A stretch of DNA of 23,363 nucleotides from a virus. The translations under genes were made by a program, and so were the position numbers. The stretch lies in the IMG/VR virus record IMGVR_UViG_3300044731_000158, positions 1 through 23,363 of that record, one strand, 5' to 3'. Positions 1 through 7,111 of this stretch are shown here, piece by piece (position 1 is the stretch's first letter; every line of letters starts with the position of its first letter). The notes under the pieces were generated by a model, which did no database searches, was not told the origin of the DNA, and was given only the letters and a program-made list of their open reading frames with translations.

Positions 1-213
1 GTTGCCGTTGCAAATGGTTTGTCTTCTAACAAAATGGTGGCTGCACAGAAGTCAAACTTGTTCTTCGGTACCGGTTTGTTGAGCGACAAGAACGAAGTTC
101 GCCTGATTGATATGGCTGACATCGATGGTTCTCAGAACTTCCGCTTGATTATGCGTATGAGCGCTGGTATCCAATACGGTATCGGTAGCGACATCGTTTA
201 CTACGGAGCTTAA
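1..213 (+). CDS. Probable major capsid protein, C-terminal 70 residues (5' end cut by window)
   Basis: The reading frame is open from base 1 and stops at TAA 211-213, so the true start lies upstream. The visible tail contains a stretch like LLSDKNEVRLIDMADIDGSQ, then R/M-rich beta-strand sequence and an aromatic end (DIVYYGA). I associate this style of C-terminus with major capsid proteins of Bacteroidota siphophages; that is recall, not a search. Position supports it: the frame is followed at once by a hairpin terminator, as is common after highly expressed capsid genes, and then by a tail-tube-like gene. It could be another abundant virion protein. Confidence 0.6.
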   Translation, partial: VAVANGLSSNKMVAAQKSNLFFGTGLLSDKNEVRLIDMADIDGSQNFRLIMRMSAGIQYGIGSDIVYYGA

Positions 214-233
214 TTAATTTCAAAAATCCTGAT

Positions 234-273
234 AGGGGTGGTGGTGTAATGACGCCCCACCCCTTTCTTTTTT
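234..273 (+). terminator. Hairpin terminator or attenuator after the capsid gene
   Basis: Perfect 8-bp stem AGGGGTGG (234-241) / CCACCCCT (257-264) with a 15-nt loop, followed by TTC and six T (268-273). The next start codon is only 25 nt on and I see no new promoter between, so it probably acts as a partial terminator that raises capsid transcript over the distal genes. Confidence 0.75.
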
Positions 274-298
274 AAACCAACTAAAAAAACAAAACAAA

Positions 299-832
299 AT
301 GGCTTGTGCATTATCCCTTGGCCGAATCGAACCTTGCAAAGACGTTGTAGGTGGCATTCAGGCGGTTTACTTTCTGAACTATCAGAATCTTACGGTTACC
401 TACGATGTAACCAATACAGACGCTATCGATACATTGGGTAGCGGTTTGACGGCATACAAATACGAATTGAAGGGTACGTCTTCTTTTGAGCAGGCAATTA
501 CTTCAAGCCGTGATAACGGAACTACGTTCTTTGACCAAACCTTGAACCTGACCTTGCACAAGTTGAGCAAGCAATCACACAAGGAAATCAAGTTGATGGC
601 TTACGGCCGTCCTATCGTAATTGTAGAAGACCGCAACTCTAACTTCTTTGTTGCAGGTTTGGAACACGGTTGCGAGGTTACCGGAGGAACAATTGTTACC
701 GGTGCTGCTATGGGCGATATGTCTGGCTACACCTTGACCTTGAATGGCCAAGAGCAGTTGCCTGCAAACTTCTTGGATGGTACTTTGGCTGCTTCTGGTA
801 TTTCTACGATTGTCTCCGGTTCAGATTTTTAA
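299..832 (+). CDS. Putative major tail (tail tube) protein
   Basis: 177 aa, no signal peptide and no membrane segment, rich in Thr, Ser, Gly and alternating hydrophobics, as expected of an all-beta virion protein. Around residues 57-85 it shows the arrangement 'F-x-x-x-[IV]...R-x-N-G-T...F...L-x-L-x-L-H-K' seen in tube-forming proteins. The N-terminus (MACALSLGRIEPCKD) has two Cys. It starts at an ATG behind an A-rich leader (CTAAAAAAACAAAACAAA), the usual initiation context in Bacteroidota, and follows the capsid gene and its attenuator. Tail tube is inferred from length, fold-like pattern and position; another head or neck structural protein is possible. Confidence 0.5.
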   Translation: MACALSLGRIEPCKDVVGGIQAVYFLNYQNLTVTYDVTNTDAIDTLGSGLTAYKYELKGTSSFEQAITSSRDNGTTFFDQTLNLTLHKLSKQSHKEIKLMAYGRPIVIVEDRNSNFFVAGLEHGCEVTGGTIVTGAAMGDMSGYTLTLNGQEQLPANFLDGTLAASGISTIVSGSDF

Positions 833-838
833 TGACCT

Positions 839-1249
839 ATGGAAAAGGCATTAAAGATTATGAACCAAATGTCTGCCCAGCGGATTGAACTTGCAGCAAC
901 AGACGATTTAGAAGCGGCATTCCGTGACCTGGCTACGGTCAGTTCCGATTACGATGTTATCGTAAAGAATGCACGGGAGTTTGAATCTGACGCTGCACGT
1001 TTGAAAGGCCGGTACGGAACCATCAGCAATCAGGGAAGCCAGGCGTTGAAGGTGTTGCAATCCATCCTTTCCCGTATCACGAAATCCCAAAAGGAAATCG
1101 TTAATCAGGCAAAGGAATTAGGAGTAGCAGCAAACACAATTCCCGCATACAATAAGTCGCAACAACAAGCAGCATTATTGGAGGCGAAGATTGCCTACCT
1201 TAGAAACGACCTGGAGCAAGATTTGAAACAATCATTACCACAGATTTAA
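839..1249 (+). CDS. Helical, coiled-coil virion-region protein of unknown function
   Basis: 136 aa, almost entirely charged and helical by eye. Residues 15-60 and 95-130 carry heptad-like runs (DLEAAFRDLATVSSDYDVI; AALLEAKIAYLRNDLEQDL). No catalytic motif and no membrane segment. The ATG lies 6 nt after the previous stop, so it is co-transcribed with the tube-like gene, and a strong terminator follows. A tail-assembly or scaffold-type role would suit a helical protein here, but I do not recognise the family. Confidence 0.75.
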   Translation: MEKALKIMNQMSAQRIELAATDDLEAAFRDLATVSSDYDVIVKNAREFESDAARLKGRYGTISNQGSQALKVLQSILSRITKSQKEIVNQAKELGVAANTIPAYNKSQQQAALLEAKIAYLRNDLEQDLKQSLPQI

Positions 1250-1272
1250 TAAATCAGTTCCAATTTAAAAGA

Positions 1273-1296
1273 GCCATCCTTCGGGGTGGCTTTTTT
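1273..1296 (+). terminator. Rho-independent terminator with TTCG loop
   Basis: Stem GCCATCC (1273-1279) / GGGTGGC (1284-1290) with one T:G wobble, TTCG tetraloop, then TTTTTT. It ends the 299-1249 unit. The next gene starts 38 nt later without a clear promoter, so read-through is likely. Confidence 0.85.
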
Positions 1297-1333
1297 ATTT
1301 AAAACAAAAAGCAACAAACGAGTTATTTGTAAG

Positions 1334-1669
1334 ATGAACATTTTAACTACAAGCGCATCAGCGCAGAATTTGCAAATCATCCCTCGCTCGTTTCCTGCTT
1401 CTGTATCGGCACGGTTAACGAATGAGTCCACCAATACCACCCAAACGCAAACAATCGCTCCTACAAGCGCAAACGGTTATATGACGTTGAATGCTGCTTG
1501 GACCTTAAAGGAAGCAAACTTTTACCTATTGGAGGTATTTGATGGCGTAAATTTGATATACAGAGGTCGTGTATTCTGCACGAACCAAACAAACTTCGAG
1601 AAGTTCACGGTAAACAATGGCGTTTACACGCAAGAGCAGGCAGGAGATAACACGTTCGTAATTATATGA
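1334..1669 (+). CDS. Small beta-rich virion-region protein, unknown function
   Basis: 111 aa from ATG 1334. The frame is open upstream to a GTG at 1286, but that would start inside the terminator stem, so 1334 is the sensible start. The sequence alternates polar and hydrophobic residues with many Thr, Asn and Ser, suggesting a beta-sandwich. It ends with an aromatic segment (RGRVFCTNQTNF...FTVNNGVYT). Its stop overlaps the portal start by 4 nt (ATGA), implying translational coupling to portal synthesis. It may be a head decoration or neck protein; I do not recognise it. Confidence 0.7.
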   Translation: MNILTTSASAQNLQIIPRSFPASVSARLTNESTNTTQTQTIAPTSANGYMTLNAAWTLKEANFYLLEVFDGVNLIYRGRVFCTNQTNFEKFTVNNGVYTQEQAGDNTFVII

Positions 1670-3429
1670 GCAACATACGATTTATGGCCTTGAACTCCTA
1701 CGTTAAGCCGCAGGTAAAGGAGGTTAGTGGAAAGCAATGGATTGAGTACGGAGATGATAACAATTATTTCCAATACCTAATCGACCGCTACAATGGAAGT
1801 CCTACCAACAACGCTATTATCAATGGCGTTATTGATATGATTTTCGGCAAAGGTCTTGCAGCAACAGACGCAGCACAAAAGCCAGATGAGTACGCAATGA
1901 TGATGTCGTTGTTTACCAAGAACTGCGTTAAAAAAGTCGTTAGTGACTTTAAGATGATGGGCAATGCTGCCTTTCAGGTGATTTACAACCAAGACCATTC
2001 CAAGATTGTAGGTGTTGAGCATATCCCGGTTGAGACCTTGCGTGCTGAACGTGCAAACGAAGATGGGTTTATCCCTGCGTACTACTATGCAAAGGACTGG
2101 AATCGAGTAGCCCAACGCAAAGAGGTACCTGTACGTATTGAGGCGTTTGGTATGTCTAAAGCTGGAATCGAGATTCTGTATATTAAACCGTACAAAGCGG
2201 GATACTACTACTACGCACCCACGGACTATCAAGGTTCCTTGCCGTATGCCGAATTGGAGGAAGAGGTAGCCAACTACCATATCAGCAACATCAAGAATGG
2301 CCTAGCACCGTCAATGCTGATTAACTTCAACAACGGAACACCTACCGAAGAAGAGCAGACGTTAATCGAGGCACGTATTGCGGATAAGTTTTCTGGCAGC
2401 TCGAATGCCGGTCGGTTTATCTTGGCCTTCAACGACAACAAGGAACTCGCAGCAACAATCGAACCCGTACAATTATCAGACGCAAGCGAGCAGTACCAAT
2501 TTCTTTCGTCTGAATGTACGCAGAAGATTATGGTAGGCCACCGTGTAACGTCTCCGATGCTTTTGGGTATTAAGGACAATAGCGGCCTAGGTAACAATGC
2601 TGACGAGTTGAAGACGGCATCTATCCTGTTCGATAACGTGGTTATCCGCCCTTTACAGGAGATTATCCTGGATGCAATAGAGCAAGTGCTATCTTACAAC
2701 GGAGCGTCTCTAAACATCTATTTTAAGACGTTGCAGCCGTTGGAGTTTAAGGAGGAGATTGTTGCTCCTGCCGAGGTTATTGAAGAGAATACAGGCGTTG
2801 AGGATAGCAGCGTTGCTTTGTCTGCTGACGTGTCGGACGAAGTGCTAAACGAAATGTTTGAAACGCTAAACGAGTTTGGCGAAGACGAAGACTTGGACAA
2901 CTGGGATTTGGTGGACGAACGTCCGGTGGATTACGAGCAGGAGGAATACTTGGATTCTATTTTGCAGTTTGCCAAGACCGGGGAAGCATTCCCGAACGCA
3001 AAGAGCGAGCAAGACGGAGAAACCAAAGACGGACGTAAGTACAAGATTCGCTATTCCTACGCACCCGGAACAACCAAGACCAATAGCCGTGAGTTTTGTA
3101 AGTTGATGGTAAACGCAAAGAAGGTCTACCGCAAGGAGGATATTATGCGGATGCGGAAGCAAGAAGTTAACGCAGGATTCGGGCCACGTGGTGCATCAAC
3201 ATACGACATCTGGTTATACAAAGGAGGCGCACGTTGCCACCACTTCTGGATGCGGAAAACGTATTTGGCAAAAGCAGAAGGCGTAACTCCTGACGCTAAA
3301 AACCCGAATGCAGACGTATCGGTAAACCAAGCTCGCAAGGCAGGTGTAAAGCCAGAGGTGAACAATCCAAAGGTTGCAAAGCGCCCAGTTGATATGCCGA
3401 ATCAAGGATTCTTAAAACCACGCAAATAA
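1666..3429 (+). CDS. Portal protein with a C-terminal Cys/His extension
   Basis: 587 aa. Residues 1 to about 355 look like a phage portal: YGDDNNYFQYLIDRYNGSPT near the N-terminus, an alpha/beta body with helical stem, and GHRVTSPMLLGIKDNSGLGN around 290-310, the usual start of the helical wing. The portal forms the dodecameric DNA channel at the capsid vertex. The C-terminal 200 residues are unusual: an acidic linker (about 365-430) leads to a compact domain with SREFC at 474-478, a Y-x-K-x-D-I segment, GFGPRG, and C-H-H-F-W at 524-528, then a Lys/Pro-rich tail. That order of motifs resembles the C-terminus of Mu gpF-type minor head proteins, suggesting the portal carries a minor-head module. 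The portal call is firm; the extension is inferred from motifs. Confidence 0.88.
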   Translation: MSNIRFMALNSYVKPQVKEVSGKQWIEYGDDNNYFQYLIDRYNGSPTNNAIINGVIDMIFGKGLAATDAAQKPDEYAMMMSLFTKNCVKKVVSDFKMMGNAAFQVIYNQDHSKIVGVEHIPVETLRAERANEDGFIPAYYYAKDWNRVAQRKEVPVRIEAFGMSKAGIEILYIKPYKAGYYYYAPTDYQGSLPYAELEEEVANYHISNIKNGLAPSMLINFNNGTPTEEEQTLIEARIADKFSGSSNAGRFILAFNDNKELAATIEPVQLSDASEQYQFLSSECTQKIMVGHRVTSPMLLGIKDNSGLGNNADELKTASILFDNVVIRPLQEIILDAIEQVLSYNGASLNIYFKTLQPLEFKEEIVAPAEVIEENTGVEDSSVALSADVSDEVLNEMFETLNEFGEDEDLDNWDLVDERPVDYEQEEYLDSILQFAKTGEAFPNAKSEQDGETKDGRKYKIRYSYAPGTTKTNSREFCKLMVNAKKVYRKEDIMRMRKQEVNAGFGPRGASTYDIWLYKGGARCHHFWMRKTYLAKAEGVTPDAKNPNADVSVNQARKAGVKPEVNNPKVAKRPVDMPNQGFLKPRK

Positions 3430-3929
3430 TGCCAACTGCTCTTTTCATCAAGCGTGAGGATATTGTCCGCAACACGGTAATCTCCGGTAACGTAGATACG
3501 GATAAGTTTATCCAATTTATCAAAATTGCCCAAGAGATTCACATCCAGAACTACACGGGTACGAAGTTGTACGACAAGATTTCTGCGGACATCATTGCCA
3601 ACACACTTGCGGGTAATTACCTATCATTGGTAACCGACTACTTGCAGCCGATGCTTATCCACTTTGCGATGACAGAATACCTGCCGTTTTCGGCCTTTAC
3701 GGTGGCTAATGGTGGTGTATACAAGCATACGAGCGAGAACGCAACAAACGCAGAGAAAATAGAAGTTGACTACTTAGTTGAAAAGGAGCGCACGATAGCC
3801 AAATACTACACGGAGCGCTTTATCGACTATATGTCTTTTAATCAATCCCTTTTCCCGGAATACAATGCAAACGTCAACGAAGACATCTACCCGGACAGAG
3901 ATTCCCGCCCGGCATCGTGGGTACTATAA
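3429..3929 (+). CDS. Head-tail connector-like protein (DUF6712-like)
   Basis: 166 aa. It begins one base inside the portal stop (TAATG). The N-terminus (LFIKREDIVRNTVISGNVD), then KFIQFIKIAQEIHIQNYTGT and a central ...YLQPMLIHFAMTEYLPF, match my memory of a conserved helical protein found directly after the portal in Bacteroidota phages. A helical protein of this size after a portal commonly forms the adaptor ring under it. Trp/Tyr-rich helices and the lack of signal or membrane segments fit a virion component. DUF assignment is from recall. Confidence 0.7.
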   Translation: MPTALFIKREDIVRNTVISGNVDTDKFIQFIKIAQEIHIQNYTGTKLYDKISADIIANTLAGNYLSLVTDYLQPMLIHFAMTEYLPFSAFTVANGGVYKHTSENATNAEKIEVDYLVEKERTIAKYYTERFIDYMSFNQSLFPEYNANVNEDIYPDRDSRPASWVL

Positions 3930-3970
3930 AGTAAAGAGCGAGAATCTAATCAAACTACAAAAGTATCTCG

Positions 3971-4222
3971 ATGGAAAGTCCAAATAATACAATTCAATGG
4001 GGCCAAGGTGCTGCTTACAACGAAATAGGTTGGGGGCAGGGCTTTATTAATAATATCAGTTGGGGACAAGTCCACCCGAACTCTTGGGGACATCCAGAGA
4101 CAAACCTCACGGGTCAAAGCGGTGAGGCGTATATGTATTTTTATTCACTTAGAGTACAGGCAGCAGGAGGCGTAATTCAAAACGCTACTTGTGCTGAAGC
4201 TCGAATAGACGCTTTGTTATGA
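3971..4222 (+). CDS. Small WGQG-repeat structural protein
   Basis: 83 aa. The first half is a short tandem repeat with the pattern I-x-W-G-Q-[GV] about every 10-12 residues (NTIQWGQG, NEIGWGQG, NNISWGQV, then NSWGHP), followed by ETNLTG. The second half is a hydrophobic/polar segment ending in a Cys-containing helix. Trp-Gly repeats of this sort suggest stacked beta-turns in a fibre or spike accessory. Its stop overlaps the tail-fibre start (ATGA at 4219), so the two are likely made together. Function is inferred from context only. Confidence 0.7.
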   Translation: MESPNNTIQWGQGAAYNEIGWGQGFINNISWGQVHPNSWGHPETNLTGQSGEAYMYFYSLRVQAAGGVIQNATCAEARIDALL

Positions 4223-5880
4223 GTTTTTACGATGACGCCTCTTGGCTCCTTATCCCATCGGGAATTAAGGAAGACGTAGTATACGCCCAAAAGCCAACCA
4301 GCGGACTGGGAGATTTAACAATGACGAGAGCATCTGATGCTACCTATACAGATAGTACAGGGGTGGTTAGAAGGAGTCCTTATAATTTAGCTTCTTGGTC
4401 TGAAATGTTTTCGGACGCATCTTGGTCTAAAACTGGCATAACAGTAACTCCGAATGTTGCGTTAGCACCGAACGGAACTATGACTGCTGATAGAATTCAG
4501 TTTAGTAGTTCGAATAGAGCATTAACCCAAACCACGTCATTGGGTACTGGCGTTGTTTGTACTTCAAGTTTTTACGTACTTGGTACAGCTGGAGAAACTC
4601 TTTTATTTGCCGCAGGAGGTCTTGACCAACTGGTTACACTTACTGGCTCTTGGCAACGAATTTCCACTACTAAAACCTCCATAAATTCAACCATTAACGT
4701 AAGTACGTTTGGTGGTGCTACTGCACGGGACATCTTTCTTTGGGGCGCACAACTCGTTGAAGGCACTTCCGCCCTTGACTACTTCCCAACCACCAACAGA
4801 CAAGACGTACCACGAATCGATTTCAGAAACGCAGACGGGACATTGAGTAGTTGTGGGCGGTTGTTGCTCGAACCGCAACGCACCAACTCCATCCGCAACT
4901 CTACGATGGTGGGGGCGGTGGCAGGGAGTCCTGGGACGTTGCCTACGAATTGGGCGGGTGGTGGATTTGCTAACTTAACTCAAACAATTGTAGGTCTCGG
5001 AACTGAAAATGGTCTTCAATACATTGATTTGCGATTCAATGGTACTGCTGTTGGAACTATTGTGCGTATATTTTCAGAGTCAACTACACAGATAACTGCT
5101 TCAAACGGACAAACTTGGTCAAGCAGTGTTTACATAAAGCGCATCAGCGGAACATTTGATTCTTGTGCCATTGGTCACGCTTTGCGTGGAATTGGTGGTT
5201 CTGGACTTGGTGTACAAACCGCAACTGTAAGCGTCACTACTTCGCTGGCAAGATATGCCACGACTCAAACCGTGAACAATGCTTCTACGTTGAGCGTACA
5301 ACCACTCGTTGACTTTAACGTAACAAGCGGAGCAACATACGACTTCACCATCCGAATCGCAGCCCCACAAATGGAGCTTGGCGCTTATGCTACTACGTGG
5401 GTACCAACAACAACCGCAGCGGTGACAAGGATTGCGGACACGGCAAGTAAGACGGGCGTTTCTTCGCTTATTGGGCAGACGGAGGGGACTTTGTTTGTTG
5501 ATATTACTTTAACTTCAAGGTCAAGTTTTTCTTATTTTGCTATTGCTCCAAACTTGGGGGCTACAAATACATACATTGGTATAGGCATAAGTGCAAGCTC
5601 AATATCTTTTGAGGTTGTTAATAGTGGCATCCAAGTTGCTTACAGCTTCCCAAACACCTCTACGGGTAGTTTCAAATTAGCATTTGCTTACAAAGCAAAC
5701 GATTTTGTTGCCTATGTAAATGGGGCACTTGTACACACTGACACAAGTGGAACGGTTCCAACGTGTAGCCAAATTGGGCTAAACGCATATAACAATGCAG
5801 CTTCTTGGAACTATAACCAAGCCGCCCTATTCCCGACACGCCTAACCAACGCCCAACTCGCAGAACTGACCACGTTATGA
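4219..5880 (+). CDS. Tail fibre / receptor-binding protein with a C-terminal LamG-like lectin domain
   Basis: 553 aa, Ser/Thr/Gly/Ala-rich and all-beta in character, no signal peptide. A short N-terminal segment (about 1-50, containing TRASDATYTDSTG) looks like an attachment part. Two jelly-roll-like carbohydrate-binding modules follow, about 55-195 and 225-410. Each closes with a similar phrase (LWGAQLVEGTSALDYFPTT and APQMELGAYATTWVPTT), suggesting an internal duplication. Residues about 415-553 have the concanavalin/LamG pattern (QTEGTLFVDI..., KLAFAYKANDFVAYVNG). The likely role is binding of host surface glycans. It overlaps both neighbours by 4 nt. Tail-fibre identity is good; exact domain limits are estimates. 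Confidence 0.8.
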   Translation: MSFYDDASWLLIPSGIKEDVVYAQKPTSGLGDLTMTRASDATYTDSTGVVRRSPYNLASWSEMFSDASWSKTGITVTPNVALAPNGTMTADRIQFSSSNRALTQTTSLGTGVVCTSSFYVLGTAGETLLFAAGGLDQLVTLTGSWQRISTTKTSINSTINVSTFGGATARDIFLWGAQLVEGTSALDYFPTTNRQDVPRIDFRNADGTLSSCGRLLLEPQRTNSIRNSTMVGAVAGSPGTLPTNWAGGGFANLTQTIVGLGTENGLQYIDLRFNGTAVGTIVRIFSESTTQITASNGQTWSSSVYIKRISGTFDSCAIGHALRGIGGSGLGVQTATVSVTTSLARYATTQTVNNASTLSVQPLVDFNVTSGATYDFTIRIAAPQMELGAYATTWVPTTTAAVTRIADTASKTGVSSLIGQTEGTLFVDITLTSRSSFSYFAIAPNLGATNTYIGIGISASSISFEVVNSGIQVAYSFPNTSTGSFKLAFAYKANDFVAYVNGALVHTDTSGTVPTCSQIGLNAYNNAASWNYNQAALFPTRLTNAQLAELTTL

Positions 5881-6191
5881 CCTACTTGAAATACGCTTGG
5901 CCTACCGAAGGCCAGTTCATTACCGATATGCTTTCAGCTGGATTCGCCCAAATGGAAGAAGACCAAATCACCTTTATGGATTGCTACGTCCATCAGATTG
6001 GCATCGTTGAATCTGACCCACGTTGGGCGGTTGATATCATTTGGGAAGCACCAAGCGAATTCAATCAATACGTTGTTTGGCCTGCTCCGAATAGCGCAGT
6101 TCATTGGTTTGCAGGTTGGGAGAGTAATTACGCACAAGCGTTCTGCGAGGCCAATCCGACACTTTGCAACGAAGCAACAGGCGAACAATGA
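5877..6191 (+). CDS. Unknown protein downstream of the tail fibre
   Basis: 104 aa, acidic and very rich in Trp, Tyr and Phe (DPRWAVDIIWEAPSEFNQYVVW; SAVHWFAGWES), no membrane segment or signal. ATGA overlap with the fibre gene at 5877 and with the next gene at 6188. Such position and aromatic content would fit a fibre chaperone or tip protein, but there is no recognisable motif. Confidence 0.75.
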   Translation: MTYLKYAWPTEGQFITDMLSAGFAQMEEDQITFMDCYVHQIGIVESDPRWAVDIIWEAPSEFNQYVVWPAPNSAVHWFAGWESNYAQAFCEANPTLCNEATGEQ

Positions 6192-6352
6192 TGAAAACAG
6201 ACAGTACAAGTGCGGTAGCGACCTCTTGGAGTTTAGCCGTTGGTGGGTTAACGATAGCCGAGGTGCATCAGATAGCAGGACTATTCGTAATGCTGACCTC
6301 TTTTGTGTACACCTTGTGGCGTTGGAATCGGGATATTAAGAATGATAGATAG
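6188..6352 (+). CDS. Small membrane protein, holin candidate
   Basis: 54 aa from ATG 6188; the 3' neighbour ATG 6191 would also serve. The frame is open upstream, but 6188 gives the ATGA overlap typical of this genome. Polar N-terminus, a moderately hydrophobic segment (about 13-24), a clear membrane segment (about 28-45, IAGLFVMLTSFVYTLW), then a charged tail RWNRDIKNDR. The size, topology and place four genes ahead of the endolysin/spanin pair's end suit a small holin. It overlaps the next membrane-protein gene by 11 nt. Confidence 0.6.
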   Translation: MMKTDSTSAVATSWSLAVGGLTIAEVHQIAGLFVMLTSFVYTLWRWNRDIKNDR

Positions 6353-6584
6353 ATTATTTAGAAATCCAAAAACAACGCTTATCGGCCTTATCCTGATTTC
6401 CTTTGGTGGAATCTTGGTTTGGTTCGAGAAAGCGTCTTTAACAGAGTTTAGTGCGTTTATAATGGGCGGGTTTGCCTTAATGATGAGTAGAGATGGCGAA
6501 GCAACAGGAGCAAACAAAAATCAAGAAGTCAAAAAGAAAACTGGGAAGGCACACCAAGAGCCAGAACAAAAGGGTGACGAGTAA
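6342..6584 (+). CDS. Two-segment membrane protein, second holin/antiholin candidate
   Basis: 80 aa from ATG 6342; an upstream TTG extension at 6303 is rejected because it would run far into the preceding gene. Hydrophobic segments at about 11-26 (LIGLILISFGGILVWF) and 35-46 (AFIMGGFALMMS) are linked by a short polar turn, followed by a hydrophilic Lys/Glu-rich tail of about 30 residues. Two small membrane proteins in tandem before an endolysin is a common holin/antiholin arrangement. The hydrophilic tail overlaps a different-frame gene at 6493. Confidence 0.62.
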   Translation: MIDRLFRNPKTTLIGLILISFGGILVWFEKASLTEFSAFIMGGFALMMSRDGEATGANKNQEVKKKTGKAHQEPEQKGDE

Positions 6585-6609
6585 GACCTACCGGGGTCAA
6601 GGTCGTTAA
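6493..6609 (+). CDS. Hidden 38-residue very basic protein ending in YRGQGR
   Basis: ATG 6493, 38 codons, TAA 6607-6609. Its first 92 bases overlap the tail of the 6342 gene in another frame. About 15 of 38 residues are Lys, Arg or His, and it ends TYRGQGR. I recall short basic phage proteins of Bacteroidota ending in Y-[KR]-G-Q-G-[KR], which is why I call it real. It is too short for routine gene finders. Possible roles include nucleic-acid binding or a basic lysis-modulating peptide; there is no direct evidence for either. Confidence 0.5.
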   Translation: MAKQQEQTKIKKSKRKLGRHTKSQNKRVTSKTYRGQGR

Positions 6610-6671
6610 AACCATCATTAGAGCAATAAAAGGCACCTAATGATACTTAAAAGTAACAAAATACATAACCT

Positions 6672-7100
6672 ATGCAACTTTCAAGGGACTTTATACTTTC
6701 TGAGTTTACAGATACCGATACCGGGTTACCGAACGTACCTGGTCAGGAAGAAATCCGTAACCTAAAGCTTTTAGCACAAAAGGTGCTGCAACCGGCACGG
6801 GATAAATTCGGAGTAATTAATGTTACGAGTGGATTTCGTTCACCGGAGGTAAACTCTGCGGTTGGCGGTAGTGCAACATCCGACCACGTACACGGAAGAG
6901 CAGCAGACATCCAATGTGATGATATGGCAGCGGTGTTTAACTACATACGCAAATATCTGCCGTTTAAGCAACTCATTTGGGAATTTGGTACCGATGTACA
7001 ACCTGGATGGATTCACGTCTCCTATGACGTTCTAAATAACCGAGGACAAGTTTTAAAAGCAATCAAGAAAGGTGGAAAAACAAAGTACGTCCAATTTTAA
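6672..7100 (+). CDS. Endolysin, peptidase M15 family (L,D/D,D-carboxypeptidase-like)
   Basis: 142 aa single-domain enzyme. It shows the M15 zinc-peptidase signature: SGFRS at 53-57, S-x-H-x-x-G-x-A-x-D at 70-79 (zinc ligands His72 and Asp79), the segment L-I-W-E at 101-104 (probable catalytic Glu104), and G-W-I-H-V at 112-116 (third ligand His115). It would cleave peptide cross-links of peptidoglycan at the end of infection. No signal peptide, so it needs a holin, consistent with the small membrane proteins just upstream. The family is sure; exact bond specificity is not visible. Confidence 0.9.
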   Translation: MQLSRDFILSEFTDTDTGLPNVPGQEEIRNLKLLAQKVLQPARDKFGVINVTSGFRSPEVNSAVGGSATSDHVHGRAADIQCDDMAAVFNYIRKYLPFKQLIWEFGTDVQPGWIHVSYDVLNNRGQVLKAIKKGGKTKYVQF

Positions 7101-7111
7101 CGACTGGTTAA

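Noticed and set aside
6585-6671. Possible terminator before the endolysin (GACC...GGTC)
   Set aside because: The stem is only 4 bp with a long loop and no T-run follows. Part of the stretch is better explained as the end of the hidden 6493 gene.
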